NCBI GenBank assembly: GCA_001692895.1
Contig: KV748189.1
Location: forward strand, 2,302,432 to 2,366,431
From: Cenococcum geophilum 1.58
Taxonomy: Eukaryota; Ascomycota; Dothideomycetes; Gloniales; Gloniaceae
Direction: 5' to 3'
DNA: 64,000 nt
Part shown: one piece after another, positions 42,483 to 54,769 of the stretch
Layout: each line of letters begins with the position of its first letter
Numbering within the stretch: the first letter of the stretch is position 1
Position numbers and translations under genes: made by a program
The notes under the pieces: generated by a model
Told to the model about the DNA's origin: nothing
Databases searched by the model: none
The model's input: the letters and a program-made list of their open reading frames with translations, nothing else

Positions 42483-43129
42483 GCTCAAAAGGCCTCATTT
42501 CAAAAGACAGAGGTCTCATTCTTGATCTACCGATTGACACAATGTCGTCGATTGGTAACAACATCATGATTCGGGGGGCGCCCTGTGCCCCGCCTGGAAC
42601 ACACTTCACAGGACCATAAGACTGACTTATGGGCCCAGGCCGTCTCAGCTAGCACCGGAAGGCAGGGACCATATTTAGCAAAAAATCCGGGGAAGAACAT
42701 GGAGTCAAAGCGAATATATGTGGGGAGAGTGGAGCCTTTTTTGGAACTACAGGCAAAACTCCTTAGTACGATACCGGGTATATAACGATACCATTGGTAT
42801 TACAATCTACACGCCCTGATCAAGCCTTTTTTGGTGTAATTAACGATAATCTGACTTTTAACGATCCCTTTGTGTGGCAACCATTTCAAGGACTTTTCGT
42901 ATATGCACGCCTCATAAGCCAATCTAGAGGCTCTATACCGTATAGAGCTTGGTGTTGAAGTCTCGAGTCAGTACGTCAAGGGTGCTGGCGCCTCATTTGA
43001 CGCTTGGATATTGCGGTGAACAGCAGCGACGTGGCCAGGAAGCCTATAATATTTAGTGTAGTTGATCAAAAGGTTTCAATATTGCTGCCGTCTATTTAAT
43101 TATTAAATTATCAGTAAAATATCGTCCTT
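42483..43129. other. Unassigned, not RIP-mutated region before the piggyBac remnant
   Basis: Unique sequence with open frames of up to 83 codons on either strand that show no recognisable domain and overlap MITE text. It probably holds the 5' end of the piggyBac-type element, but no clear TTAA plus terminal repeat could be fixed. No gene is called. Confidence 0.4.
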
Positions 43130-44548
43130 ATGCCGCCCAAAAAACGTCGTGCGTCTTTAGCTCTGAAGCCTCCAAAGCCTCCAAAAGCACCTCAAGCCTA
43201 GGAGCCCTATTCGCAGACCTTTTAAGCGACGCAGTATATACACGATAGCTTGTTAGCAGTAATTATACAGCCTCTAGAGGCTTTAGTGGCTTTAGTAGCT
43301 ACGCAGCAGGCAGTGGTGCTAATTAAGGATATTAAGGAGGCTTAGCTAAGCAGCTAGAGAGGATATTGAGGACGAATCAGGAGCCGTTTTTAAGGCCCGT
43401 GGCGAAACTACTAAGGATGAGGTAGATAAGGTAGATGAGACTGAACTACTAGAGCTATTAGCTGAAGAAGTTACAAAAATGGGCCTTCCTGCTGTTCCTA
43501 CTTTATAGGAGCCTATAGCCGCTGTCCCTAAACTAGACCGTAAAGTTATTAACCTTCTAGATAAGTTAATATTTGCCGCTTAGCGTACTGGTAAGCCTAT
43601 TAGTGGTATTAACGCGGGCGTTAAATCTAATAACCTTCCTAATTAAAATAAGGATAATAAGCGTGCTGCTTATTATATACTAGCGGATTAAATTTATATA
43701 GAGTCTAGTGGGTATAGATCTGGATAGAACCTGCCGATTTAAGTATTCCTACTATTCTTTAATATTAGTGTATTTAAGAAGCTTATAATTAATACAAACC
43801 TATATATAGCCTCTTAAAATGCTAGCGGATATTACTAATTAGGATAATATATGGGTAAATAATTACAGACGTAAAAGGAGACCTCTGCTAGTAAATTAAT
43901 AATTTAGGTAGAACTTATTATCTATATAGGCGTCTTTAAAGTCACCTAGGTAAGAGACCTTTGGGCTATAAATCCTAAATATCCTAAATATTTAATTAGC
44001 TTATTTATAGGCTAAAAGAGATAGAAGTAACTTAAGCGCTTTTTCTATACCTTACTATCTCCACTAGAGGGTATTAAATATTAGGGTTTTAAGAAAATTA
44101 AGCCGTTAATAACTCCTTTAAGCGAGGCGTTTAGGAAGTATGTTATACCTAAATCTATAGTTAGCTTTAATAAGATAATAGTAAGGTTTACTAAACAATC
44201 TATAGCTATAATTAAATTGCCTAGTAAGCTAGTACCTAAGGGCTTTAAGATATTAAGCCCTTATTAATATAGGTATTACTATAGCTTTATATTTACCTCA
44301 CCTAGCTACTTTTTTAGGCTTCCTTCTTAAATAGATTATTAGGATATTGTCCTCTTAAAGACCTTTAAGTACGTCCTCTACTTTACCTAATAGCTCCCTC
44401 TTTACGCTTATTGATTTTGCCTATTCTTAAATAACTATTTTACGAATATTCCGTTGCTTTAGGTGCTTTAATAACTTAGAATTACTATAGCTAGTATAGC
44501 TTAATTAAACTTAAAGGACTATTTAGAGGTATATAAAAGGGCTAATAA

Positions 44549-44973
44549 TATAACGGAACCTTATAGCAAGAACTACGGTAGGCTCGTTATTGGGCTAGGT
44601 GTGTAGGAAATGCAAGTATAAAAGTTAACAACGTAATAACAACTGGTGGAGTGGTTGCCCAATAGATTAACTCTAATTATATTCTGAGAATTACTATAAG
44701 GAAGGAACTATCTAGGTAGGGATTAAGGGTCCTTAAATACACAACCGTACTCCTATAAAATCCTTCTTATATGTAATATACGTCTTATACATAAGGTATA
44801 TAAGTTCCTCTTATTCCTCTTGTTTAATATGTAGCACATTATATAACCCTAGTTACCATTCCTCATTATATAGTTCTATCAGCTCCATCCTAGACCGTGC
44901 CTAAATTAACTAACTAGCTTCTTCTGTCTCTTCTCTAAGTAGTTATAACATTATACTTAAAGCGTCCGTAATA
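44549..44973 (-). repeat. Gypsy-D 3' LTR (left)
   Basis: 425 bp, starts tataacggaacc and ends gcgtccgtaata on the plus strand. The right copy ends gtccgtaaca, showing the ca-to-ta change at the very end. Confidence 0.95.
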
Positions 44974-45689
44974 CCATCTCCCTCCTCTTTATCTTCGTCC
45001 TTAAAGATTTAAAATATCTCCAAGTTATTTACTAGAGGTATAATATCCGTCTAATTAATTTGGTTAATATTATTACTTATTATACCTAAAGCAATTTCTT
45101 CTTTATATACCCAACGTCGTGCTCGCACTGTTGCTGCAATATTATCTCTTAGTGAGATTATACCGTCTCCGTATTCTCGTTATTTAAAAAAGGGGTTAGT
45201 TTATATTATGTTGGCGAACCCATCTTTATAATAACCGTCCTCTTACTTAGAGTATATTAAAGCGAATATTTATTCGTTTTATAACGTTCGCTCTACTTCT
45301 AATGCTAAATATACGCGACCTATTACTCTTAATAGTCGTCTAATTCCCTAATTAATTTGTCTTAGGGTTTTGTGTTTAATCTACTGCTGCGCGGCTAGAT
45401 AGTAAACTGTCGTAAGCCCTTACTAAGTTGGAACGTTCCCGTAATGCGGAACAGAAGGCCCTAAATGCTTAAATTGCGGCGTCTACTCGTTTACTTCGTC
45501 TTAAGAAGGTTTATAAGAAGGTTTGTTCTAAAAAGTAGAAACTTATAGAATAAGGTTTATAGGAACTAGGTAATAAAAGAACGGATTCTCCTCTAATAGA
45601 GAAGGAAATAAATCCAAGTAGTTTAGTAACTGCTCTTCTTAGGTCCCCCTTAGGTAACTCATTCTTTAGCGATTTTTCTTTATTAATAC

Positions 45690-48600
45690 TGCCTGACCTA
45701 ATTTCTTCTAATACTCCTATACCTTTCCTATAGCGTTCTTTAAATTCTCTAGTGGCTCCTAGGTAGTCTTAGTATAGCCTATCCACTTAACCTCATACCA
45801 TATTTTGTTGTTAATGTCCTTATAATTAATAATCTTTAATACTTGCCATTTATCTTCTTCTTGTCCTTTATACATGTCTACTTTATAGACTAGTGGCTTA
45901 ATATTCCTATATACTGGCTCTAGCATTGCGATGTGCTATATAGGGTAGATCTTCATTTTAGCTGGTAGGTTTAACTTAAATATAACCAGTAAAATCCTCT
46001 ACGTAATTTTAAAAGGTCCTAGTTTAATATGGTCCAACTTCTTACTTAATCGTTAACTCTTAAAATTTTTGTATAGTAGCTATACTTTATCTCCCTCCTT
46101 AAGATCTGGTCCCTTAGATCTCTTAGCATTATAGTACTTTTTCATTCTCTTTTATACTTCCTTTGCTGATTCCATAAGGTCTATATAAAGATTTATTAAC
46201 GTTTTTATTCTTTCTTTAGCTATACTACTTATTTTCTTTACTTGCCGTGGTAATAACGATATTCTTGGCTCATATCCATAATTTGCCTTAAATAGTAATG
46301 TACCTATTCCTTCTTAAGGTGTTATATTATATGCAAACTGTGTAACTAGTAATAGCAATACCTAATTATTCTATGCATAATTAATATAATACCTTAAATA
46401 CTGCTCTAGCGTTTAATTTAATCTTTCCGTTTAACCGTCTATCTATAAATAGTATGCGGTGGAAGTTACTGCTTAAACTCCTTGCTCCACTAAGAACACT
46501 TCCTAAAATACTACTATAAATCTTAGATCTCTATCTAATATAATCTTGCTTAGTACTCTATATCTTATAAATACTTCTTTAACGTAGATTCTAGCAACAT
46601 CTTCTGCTGAGATTTCTTCTGTATATGCTATAAAGTATCCCTACTTTATAAGCTTGTCTATTATTACCAAGATCGCATTATAATCTTGTCCGGTAATAGG
46701 ATCTTTTAATTTTAGCAACTTAATAATAAAGTCCTATAATATAACCTTCTATAGTCTCTCTGGTATTTTAATAAGTTGTAGCCCTCTATATAGCTTATAC
46801 CTCGTCGGTTTGTTTCTTTAGCAATTTAAATATTCCTTTATAACTTTTCTAGCTATCCTCTAGATTCCGTTAATAATATACTCCTCCTAGAGTCTTAAAA
46901 CTAAGCCCGTAGCTCTATTATGTCCTTAAGTTAGTCCCTTATAGAAGTCTTCTATAAACTACTCTGCTATACTTCTTAGGATATACTTTACTTCTCGATT
47001 TTTGTATATATCCGTCTATAGATCTTTTAGCTATGCTTTTAGAATTCTTTATACCTAAAAGCTTTCCGGTGTCTCGTAAACTTTCTCTAGTTTATTATCT
47101 TCTTAAGTTGCTATAATTTTTAGATAATTATATCTAATTAATCCGTCTATATCTTTTTGTAATAAAGCCCCTAATAGCTTCTCCTTATTTTATAGTTTAG
47201 CTTTACGGCTTAGAGCATCTACCCTCGTATTATCTATACCTTTAGTATACTAAATCTNNAAATAGTATTCNGTAAGNATCTCTGCCTATCTAACCTATCT
47301 TTAGTTAAGTTCCTTTATTATTAGGAATCCTATTAGGTTCTTATAATCCGTCTTAATTATAAATAGTTTCTTTATGCCTTATAAGAATGCTCTCTATTCC
47401 TTTAATGCTATAACTATACCTAACAACTCCTTATTGTAGATGTTATAGTTTAACTCTAGTAGTATTATCTTTCGACTATAGTATACCACTAGGTGCCATC
47501 TATTTTAATACTTTTATATAAAGTATGCCCCTAGTATATAGTCTAATACATCTATCTTTACAACCGTCTCTAGTCCTAGTTAATAGATCTTAAGAACTAG
47601 CTCCTAGGTGAACAACTCTTTGACTTTCTTAAAGAGTTCTCTTTACTCCTCTTCCTATACCTATAGTTCTTCTTTCTTTATTAACCGCGTAAATGGCTTA
47701 ATATCCTTTAACCACTGCGTTATAAACCTTCTGCAGTAATTGCAAAACCCTAGAAATAATCTTAACTATATAACGTTTTCTAGTTCCTGCTAATTTACTA
47801 TAGCCTTAATCTTCTTTGGATCTATACTAAGTTAGCCTAGTTTAATAATAAATCTAACGAAATTAGTCTTCCTGGTAAAGAACTCGCATTTCTTAATTGC
47901 TACTAGCATCTGTTCTTCTTATAGTCTCTTTAAAACCTATTTAATGTGTTCCCTATATTCTTTCTTAGTTATTAAGTAGATAATAATATCGTTAAGATAT
48001 ACTATAACAAATTTATCTAAGTGTTCTCCTAATATATTATTAATACGCTTTTAGAACGTTGCTAGTACGTTTATAAGCCTGAATTGCATAACTAATGGTT
48101 TATATAGTCCTTCCTTTAACCTAAAGGCTACCTTCTATTTATTACCTTCCTTAATCCTAATCTAATGGTACGCCCATCTCAGATCTATCTTTATAAAGAT
48201 TTGCGTATTGCCTATCCTATCTTAGATTTCGCTAATTAAGGGTAAAGGATACCTATCCTTCCTAGTAATGCTGTTTAACTATCTATAGTTAATACACAGC
48301 CTTAGTTTACTATTTTTCTTTAGTACAAATAGTACTAGATAACCCGCTAATAACTGCGATAGTCTAATGTATCCCTTTTATAGATTTTCCTAGATAAACT
48401 CTTTTAACGCTCTACCTTCTTCTTTAGTAAGCTTATAGATTGGAAAGAACCTTAGACTTATTCCTGGTTCCAACTCTATCTTATAATCCCATACTGCATA
48501 TTCTAATAGCTTTTTACTTTCTAATAACTATAGTTTCTTGCCGTACTTGTGGTATCTCTTTAGTATATAACTTAGTCCTTTTTCTATTTCTTTATAGGTT

Positions 48601-48740
48601 GCTCCTACTTAGTACTATACCAACTTGGCTTATTATCACATTTTATAGCGTTAAGTATTTCTAATATTAACCTAACCTATAATCTAATCGATCCTCAGAT
48701 TATATTTCTATAACTAAGGCATGCCTAATACTGCCTCGTT
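45690..48740 (-). pseudogene. Gypsy-D pol remnant: RT, RNase H, integrase, chromodomain
   Basis: Reading from the right: LGMPQLQKYNL at the protease end (48700-48735). RT, with FVIVYLNDIIIYL (47975-48015; Asp to Asn in the active site). RNase H at about 47170-47560. Integrase at about 46100-47150. The C-terminal LPAKMKIYPI followed by LEPVYRNIKPLVYKV and a chromodomain, WYEVKWIGYTKTT, then EPLE (45750-45960). Unlike Gypsy-C the active-site segment is not deleted. Stops are mostly former Gln and Trp codons. Confidence 0.9.
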
Positions 48741-51700
48741 CTGTCCTAATGGTAGGATATTAAAAGATATCTCGATTTATCTCCCTTTAATAGTTATCCA
48801 AATAGGTCCTATTTTAAGATTAATAATCCCTCCTCTATAGGTTATTGGATCTCCTAAAATCGTAACTAATAGGTAAGATTACTCCTTTTATCTATAAGGT
48901 AGTCCTATTCTCTTAACTGCTGCTAGTAAAATATAGTTTCGCGTTACTCTACTATCTATTAGCACTTTAAACTGCTAATCTTACCAATTAATTTATAAAT
49001 TTAGGTGTTGTCCTTAAATTCCTTTAAGGGTTTAAGGCTCTACTACTAGCTCCCTCTAGTCCCGTAGGCCTCTACTTTTCCTAACTATTAGCTGCTTAAT
49101 CCTAGTATACTTAGCTCGCTCTTTAGCTAATACCTAGTTTACTTTTTATCTTTAATATACTATAGACACGTGTTTTCTAGGCATTCCTACTACTGTTGTC
49201 TATCTAAGCATTCTTCCGTAAGGAATCTTTCTAGTTAAAGTACTAAACTTCCTTTCTCTTAGACCTCTGCTAGATGCCATCTATATATATATTTGGCATT
49301 CCTATACTATTACTCGTCCGTTATCTAGTATATCCTTATAGGGTATTTCCAATTCTTTTCCTTCGGATTCTTATGTATTTTGTATATATTATCCACGCAC
49401 GCAATCCATAATAACGTATAGTGTGCTAAGTGCTTTAGGTTAACTCTTAGCTCGTCTTTATTTTTAAGTTTAAACCTTTATTATGCTAATCTAAACGTTA
49501 TAACTTTATTTATAGGTACTAAGATACGCCTCTTACTTCTCTAGTCCTCTAAATATTCCTCTAGATCCTTTAACGTTATAATTAAGGCTCCTTTAATATA
49601 CGTTATAGCCTTCTCTATAATTAGGTGGTCCTAGATAACTTTTTTATCTAACCACATATAGAAATCTTCCCACTTATTATTATGCCTTTGCCTATACCAC
49701 TTTTAGTATAGCTACTAGAGTATATACGGTCTGTCCGTAAAGAAGTATCTTCTTATTACTATATTATAATAGCCCTTTATATATCATTCCTTAAACCTAG
49801 TTAGAATCCCTAGATCCTCTTTATCTTCTAGTTCGGTAAGCCACTTAGCTCTTAGTATACCTACTCTTAGCCTATTAATAATTCTTTGTACTAGTGCTCT
49901 ATCCTTTATACGTCCTAATATACTAGATCTCTTATCTAGTTTCTATTCTTGCTATACAATAATTCTTTACCTAAACTCTTCTATAGTTTCTTTTAGTTTG
50001 CGCCTTACGCTCTAATCCTTAAAGTTATCTTGCTTCTTAATCCTAGTATTAATTTTTTAATCTTTAGTCTAAACACTTTGTTTAACTAGTAAATCCTCTA
50101 GGTTTATATATTCGTCTCCTAGTCTAATTACTATTTATACCGCAGATTCTCTAATCTATAAAGAAGCTCCTTGCCTCTTATCTATAGGTGTCCTAATTTA
50201 TACTCCGAATTCTTAACCCCTAGGGTTCTTTAATCCCAAGCTCGCTTTTAACTTAAGCTTAGCTCCAGCCTTAGTCCAACTAGGCTTACTTAGTGTTCTT
50301 ATCTCGTCTTAAGAGTCTTAAATCTCACTTATCTTGTCTTAAGAATCTTATGCCTGTAGGAACTTCTATCCCGAGCTTATTTGTATATTTTTAAACTAAG
50401 CTGCTACTCTACTCTATTAGTTATCGTCTATTATAGGTCCTTAAGCTTACCTTATCTCGTTTTAAGAATCTTGGTTATCTCTTATCTCGCTATAAGAATC
50501 TTAAGCCTTTAGCCTTTTGCCTTTATTAAGTGCCGAAGTGGTTCGCTATCCTACTTCTCTTGCGTCTTATAAAGCGATAGATATTATATTTAGTGGGGTT
50601 TCAATCCCTACTAATGTTCCCTATTCTGTAGTAGAATTATCCTTTACCTCTAGTATAATATCTTTAAGGTCTGCTCGCTCCTAGTAAGCGGCCCTTATTG
50701 CCTTATCGTTACGGAATATTTTACCTAGGTTAAATTTATTGTCCTTAATATCCGATCTATAAACTAGTTTATTAGTTCCTCTATATCCTATAGGTGCTAG
50801 CTCTTATAGCTAATAACTTACGCCATACTTAGCGTCCTTATAAATTCGGTATACGTTATTATAACAAAACGCAAAACTTCTAATTAAATATTCTTTTATT
50901 CCTCGTAGTATATTGTCGTTCCTTTATACGTATATATTGTCTGCTAGTCTTATACCCTTTACTATATAGTAACTCTGCCCACTTTTATAATCTCTAACAT
51001 AATAACCCTGTTTTCCGCAATTTATATAAGCTCCTTCTTTAAACTATTTCTCTTGCTATAGAGTCCGCCTAAATGTCTTCTGCTGTTAAGATCCCTAATT
51101 CGGCCTTTGCTTCTTAGACCTTTAATTACTTAATTCTTATCCTCTAAGTTTCTATAGTTTGCTCTATCTCTTATAGGCTTCTTTAATGCCACTTAGGTCC
51201 ATTAGCTCTGCGCTATACCATAGTTTCTAACTTAGCTTTTATTGTTGCGTACTCTACGCCTTATATAACTATAGAACTCTATCCTAGCCTCTCTTAGCCT
51301 ATTTTCTTTAGTAGATCTAATTATTAATCTTAATCGCCTAATCTATTAGTTCCCTTAGGGTATCCGTATCTTCTATTAGGATAATCGCGTCCTAGACTTT
51401 AGCCTTAAGTCCCTATTTATACTATGCTATAAGCGCCTTATTATTCCACTCTATTTATATTGCTAGTGTTTAGAACTATATTATATACTTAATTGCTAAA
51501 GTTTATTACACGAGGTTCTAGAGTTTTCTTTCCGCTATAGTTATTTCTTCCGGGTTTTTAAATATCTGTATAAGTCGCTCTACAAATTCTTCCTAACTTA
51601 AGAATATAAATCGCACGTCTTAGTTAGTGGTCGTCATTCCGTTTGCCTATATCTCCGTAAGGTAAGATTTAAACTACTTAAGTGCTTTTCCTAATAAGAA

Positions 51701-52030
51701 TAGTCCTATATAGGCTATCCGATCCACGGGTATAGGTAACTTTACTCCCTCTTATAAGACCTTAAAGTGCATCTACGTAAAGAATCCTTTAAGCTTTAAC
51801 CTCTCTCCTATAAATCTCTTAATTAATAGTAGCTTAATCTTTACTGCTCCTATCCCATTAAGTCTTTCTTCTAATACTATATTGTTAGCTGTTAGCTAGT
51901 TAACTATTTCCTATAGCTATCCGACCGTTATAGGTTGCTATAAGTTAGTATCTGCTATATTAGTATTACCTCCTATCCTTAAAGTAGTTGCTGCCGTTAA
52001 TGGCGTTATGGTGGCTGCTTTTAGTAGTAT
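48740..52030 (-). pseudogene. Gypsy-D gag and protease remnant
   Basis: The protease reads VLIDSRVTRNYILLAAVK near 48940-48990 (DSR for DSG). Upstream (49100-52030) is stop-ridden sequence homologous to Gypsy-C 22000-24850, taken as gag by position. No secure zinc knuckle. One AT-rich frame on the opposite strand (48440-48664) is a shadow. Confidence 0.75.
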
Positions 52031-52074
52031 ATTATTCGACTTCTTATATTAATACCGTAACTAGGTAGTAATTA

Positions 52075-52499
52075 TATAACGGAACCTTGTAGCAAGAACT
52101 ATAGTGGGCTTATTATTAGGCTAGGTATATAGGAAATGCAAGTATAAAAGTTAACAACGTAATAATAACTGGTGGAGTGGTTGCCTAACAAATTAACTCT
52201 AATTATATTCTAAGAATTACTATAAGGAAGGAACTATCTAGGTAGGGACTAAGGGTCCTTAAATACACAACCGTACTCCTATAAAATCCTTCTTATACGT
52301 AATGTACGTCTTATACGTAAGGTACGTAAGTTCCTCTCGTTCCTCTCGTTTAATACGTAGCACATCATGTAACCCCGGTTACTATTCCTCGTCACATAGT
52401 TCTATCGGCTCCATCCTAAACCGTGCCTAAATCAACCAACTAGCTTCTTCCGTCTCTTCTCCAAGTAGTCGTAACATTATACTTAAAGCGTCCGTAACA
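52075..52499 (-). repeat. Gypsy-D 5' LTR (right)
   Basis: 425 bp, tataacggaacc to tccgtaaca, followed by the aataa duplication and the resumed piggyBac frame. Confidence 0.95.
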
Positions 52500-52642
52500 A
52501 ATAAAAGGAAGGAAAGGCTACCGTTTAATTTTATTACAGAAGTAGTCATTAGAGTAGTTAATTTGGTGCTTTTAATCGTATAGTAGGACAAGAATTTAGT
52601 ACGGTTTTTAATAATAGCTCACTTATATAGCAATAAGGATAT

Positions 52643-52829
52643 TATTACGGCACTGACCTAACGTATACTGTTTTATACTGTCTCGTACTGTTTCCTACTA
52701 TTAGCTAGCCCACCACTAGTACCTTAGCGGCCAGCCCTACTATTTGTATACAATACCCCATTTCTACCTTCTTCTCCTCTTTATACTATAACATAGTTAT
52801 TTAGTCTACTTTATTACAGCACTGTAATA
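52643..52829 (+). repeat. Gypsy-A2 5' LTR
   Basis: 187 bp; starts tattacggcactgacc and ends cactgtaata (expected tgttacgg and taaca before RIP). Confidence 0.94.
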
Positions 52830-53009
52830 GTTTATAGTATCTCTAATTGCATCCCATTACGATCTTTATTTTTCCTAATCCACTATCTCTGTTTTCTTAG
52901 TATAATTACGGTCTAGCGTAACTAATAATACTATACTACAGTCCTATACAATCTTAGCACAGTCTTAGTATAGCCTTAGTACAGTCTTAGCAATCTTAGT
53001 ATTATAGTT

Positions 53010-54310
53010 AGCCTTATAGATTCCGATTGCCTTACCCAGATCTCCTAAAATAGGCGACTATAATATAGACGACGTCCCGCCAATAAACCCTCGCGAAGCG
53101 CTCGCCCGCCTCCTTAACACTTTCTATACTAATATTACCTAGGTAATTAGGAACGGTCCTAAATACCTAAAGAACCTTAATATGGCAGGAACCTTTTAGC
53201 AACTCTCTATATATGCAGCTTTTTTAACTAGTATTAAGAGCGGCCTTTAAGCTATCTAAAGTAAAGGCTAAGCTATAAAGTCCTAACTTAAAAAAGCTTA
53301 ATACAGAATTAACTCCCTTAAGACACTTAAACTATATATTAAACAATATAAATAGTAAGCCCTTATATACACCGAGACTATATAAAACTTAAGCTCTTAA
53401 ATTACTACACTTACCAAGACTATTACCAACAAGAACCCTACTACTAGCTCCCCTCTTTTAACTAAGCCCTATAGAAAAAAGCGTAAAGTAAAAGATCTAA
53501 CCCTATTTAATGGTAAGGGATCACCAATTAAAAAGTAAGAAAAATTTAAAATATAGGAAATAAAAATTTAAGGTATTTTCTAGAGGGATATGAAGTGCTT
53601 TAAGACCCTAATAGATAAAATTCTCTATATATTAGACATGCTAATAGATAAGGCTTATAACTATGTTAAATATAGCCTTAATACGCTATATATATACCCG
53701 AACGACCTAAGTAAATAGACCTTTTCTAACTGAGAGTCTATGTTTATATATATAAGAGAACACTATAAGACTATAGATATAACCTAAGCGGCTAAAAATA
53801 AGTTGGATATCTTAAGCTAAGGTAAGCGTAACTACTGGTCCTAGAAAGTAGAGCTTAATAAGTTAATAATTAAAGTAAATAAAACTAAGGAATAAAAAGT
53901 AGATTTACTTAAGAAGAATATTTCCTTTAAGATAAAGAACCTGGCCCTTACCTTTAGCTGTAAAATCGGCGATACTAACTATAAAGGCTAAAGTAAGTAG
54001 ATAAATATATTCGCTTATAACCTATAGAACTATACCTATTATACTAAGTTAAATACTGCTAAGCTAAGTGCCGCTAGTAGCTATTAACCTATATTATTAT
54101 AGAATGACCTAATAGACCTAGACGCCGTTAAGTTTAGCAGTAATAGTAATAGCCTCTTTAATAACATCTAAAGATATTGTATAAATAATAGACTTTATAT
54201 AGCGTGTGGTTAACCTAGCTACTAAAAAGATGCTTATAACCCCTAGTAAAACCTAAATCCCCTTTTAATACTACCGCGCTAACTCTTCCCTAGCCGCGGC
54301 GGATTCTTTA
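53010..54310 (+). pseudogene. Gypsy-A2 gag remnant
   Basis: Plus-strand text between the 5' LTR and protease, with a possible degraded zinc knuckle (YIACG, then PSY and KDAYNP, about 54190-54240). Long Lys/Asn-rich stretches and RIP stops. Called gag by position in a complete element. Confidence 0.7.
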
Positions 54311-54769
54311 ATAGAGGGGATAGTAATTAAGGTAGTAACCACGGATAAGGATATAGGTTTGGATATAAAAACCTATCCCTATAATTCCCTTCCCTAACGT
54401 AGCCCTAGCTAATAGTCCTATATATAAACTATAGACAAGTACTCTATATTACTACTAACCGTAAAACCGGCTATATTATTAGCGAAGTACCCCCTAGTAT
54501 ATATACACTGTTAAAGACTAATACGTTAGGATATACTAGCTAAGACTATAGCTACTAGCTAAGCCCTATAACGCAGCTATTAAAAGGCTAACCCTTAAAC
54601 TAAGTCGCCTTTAAGGGTTAAAACTATACGGAGAGGAGGATAAAGGGATTAGATTTATACTACTAGATTAGTTAAACCTTATTTTAAGCCAGCTGCTATT
54701 TAATCTTAGAATAGTAAATAACAATAGAAATTCCATTCTTATTTAGACTTACCTCTCCTTACTATATAA

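Larger units (their letters stand above)
44549..52499 (-). mobile_element. Gypsy-D, complete chromodomain LTR retrotransposon
   Basis: Two 425-bp LTRs (44549-44973 and 52075-52499), 7951 bp overall, with perfect duplication aataa (44544-44548 and 52500-52504). The minus-strand order is gag, protease, RT, RNase H, integrase, chromodomain. Undetermined bases at 47258, 47259, 47271 and 47277. Inserted in the piggyBac transposase. Close relative of Gypsy-C. Confidence 0.96.

Noticed and set aside
42358-42785. Frames of 83 (minus) and 66 (plus) codons upstream of the transporter
   Set aside because: They cover the MITE fragment and unique DNA, show no domain or fungal start context, and overlap each other.
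42808-42845. Possible left end of the piggyBac element (ccctgatcaagcc near a ttaa)
   Set aside because: No matching inverted end and no second TTAA could be shown at the right side, so the boundary is left open.
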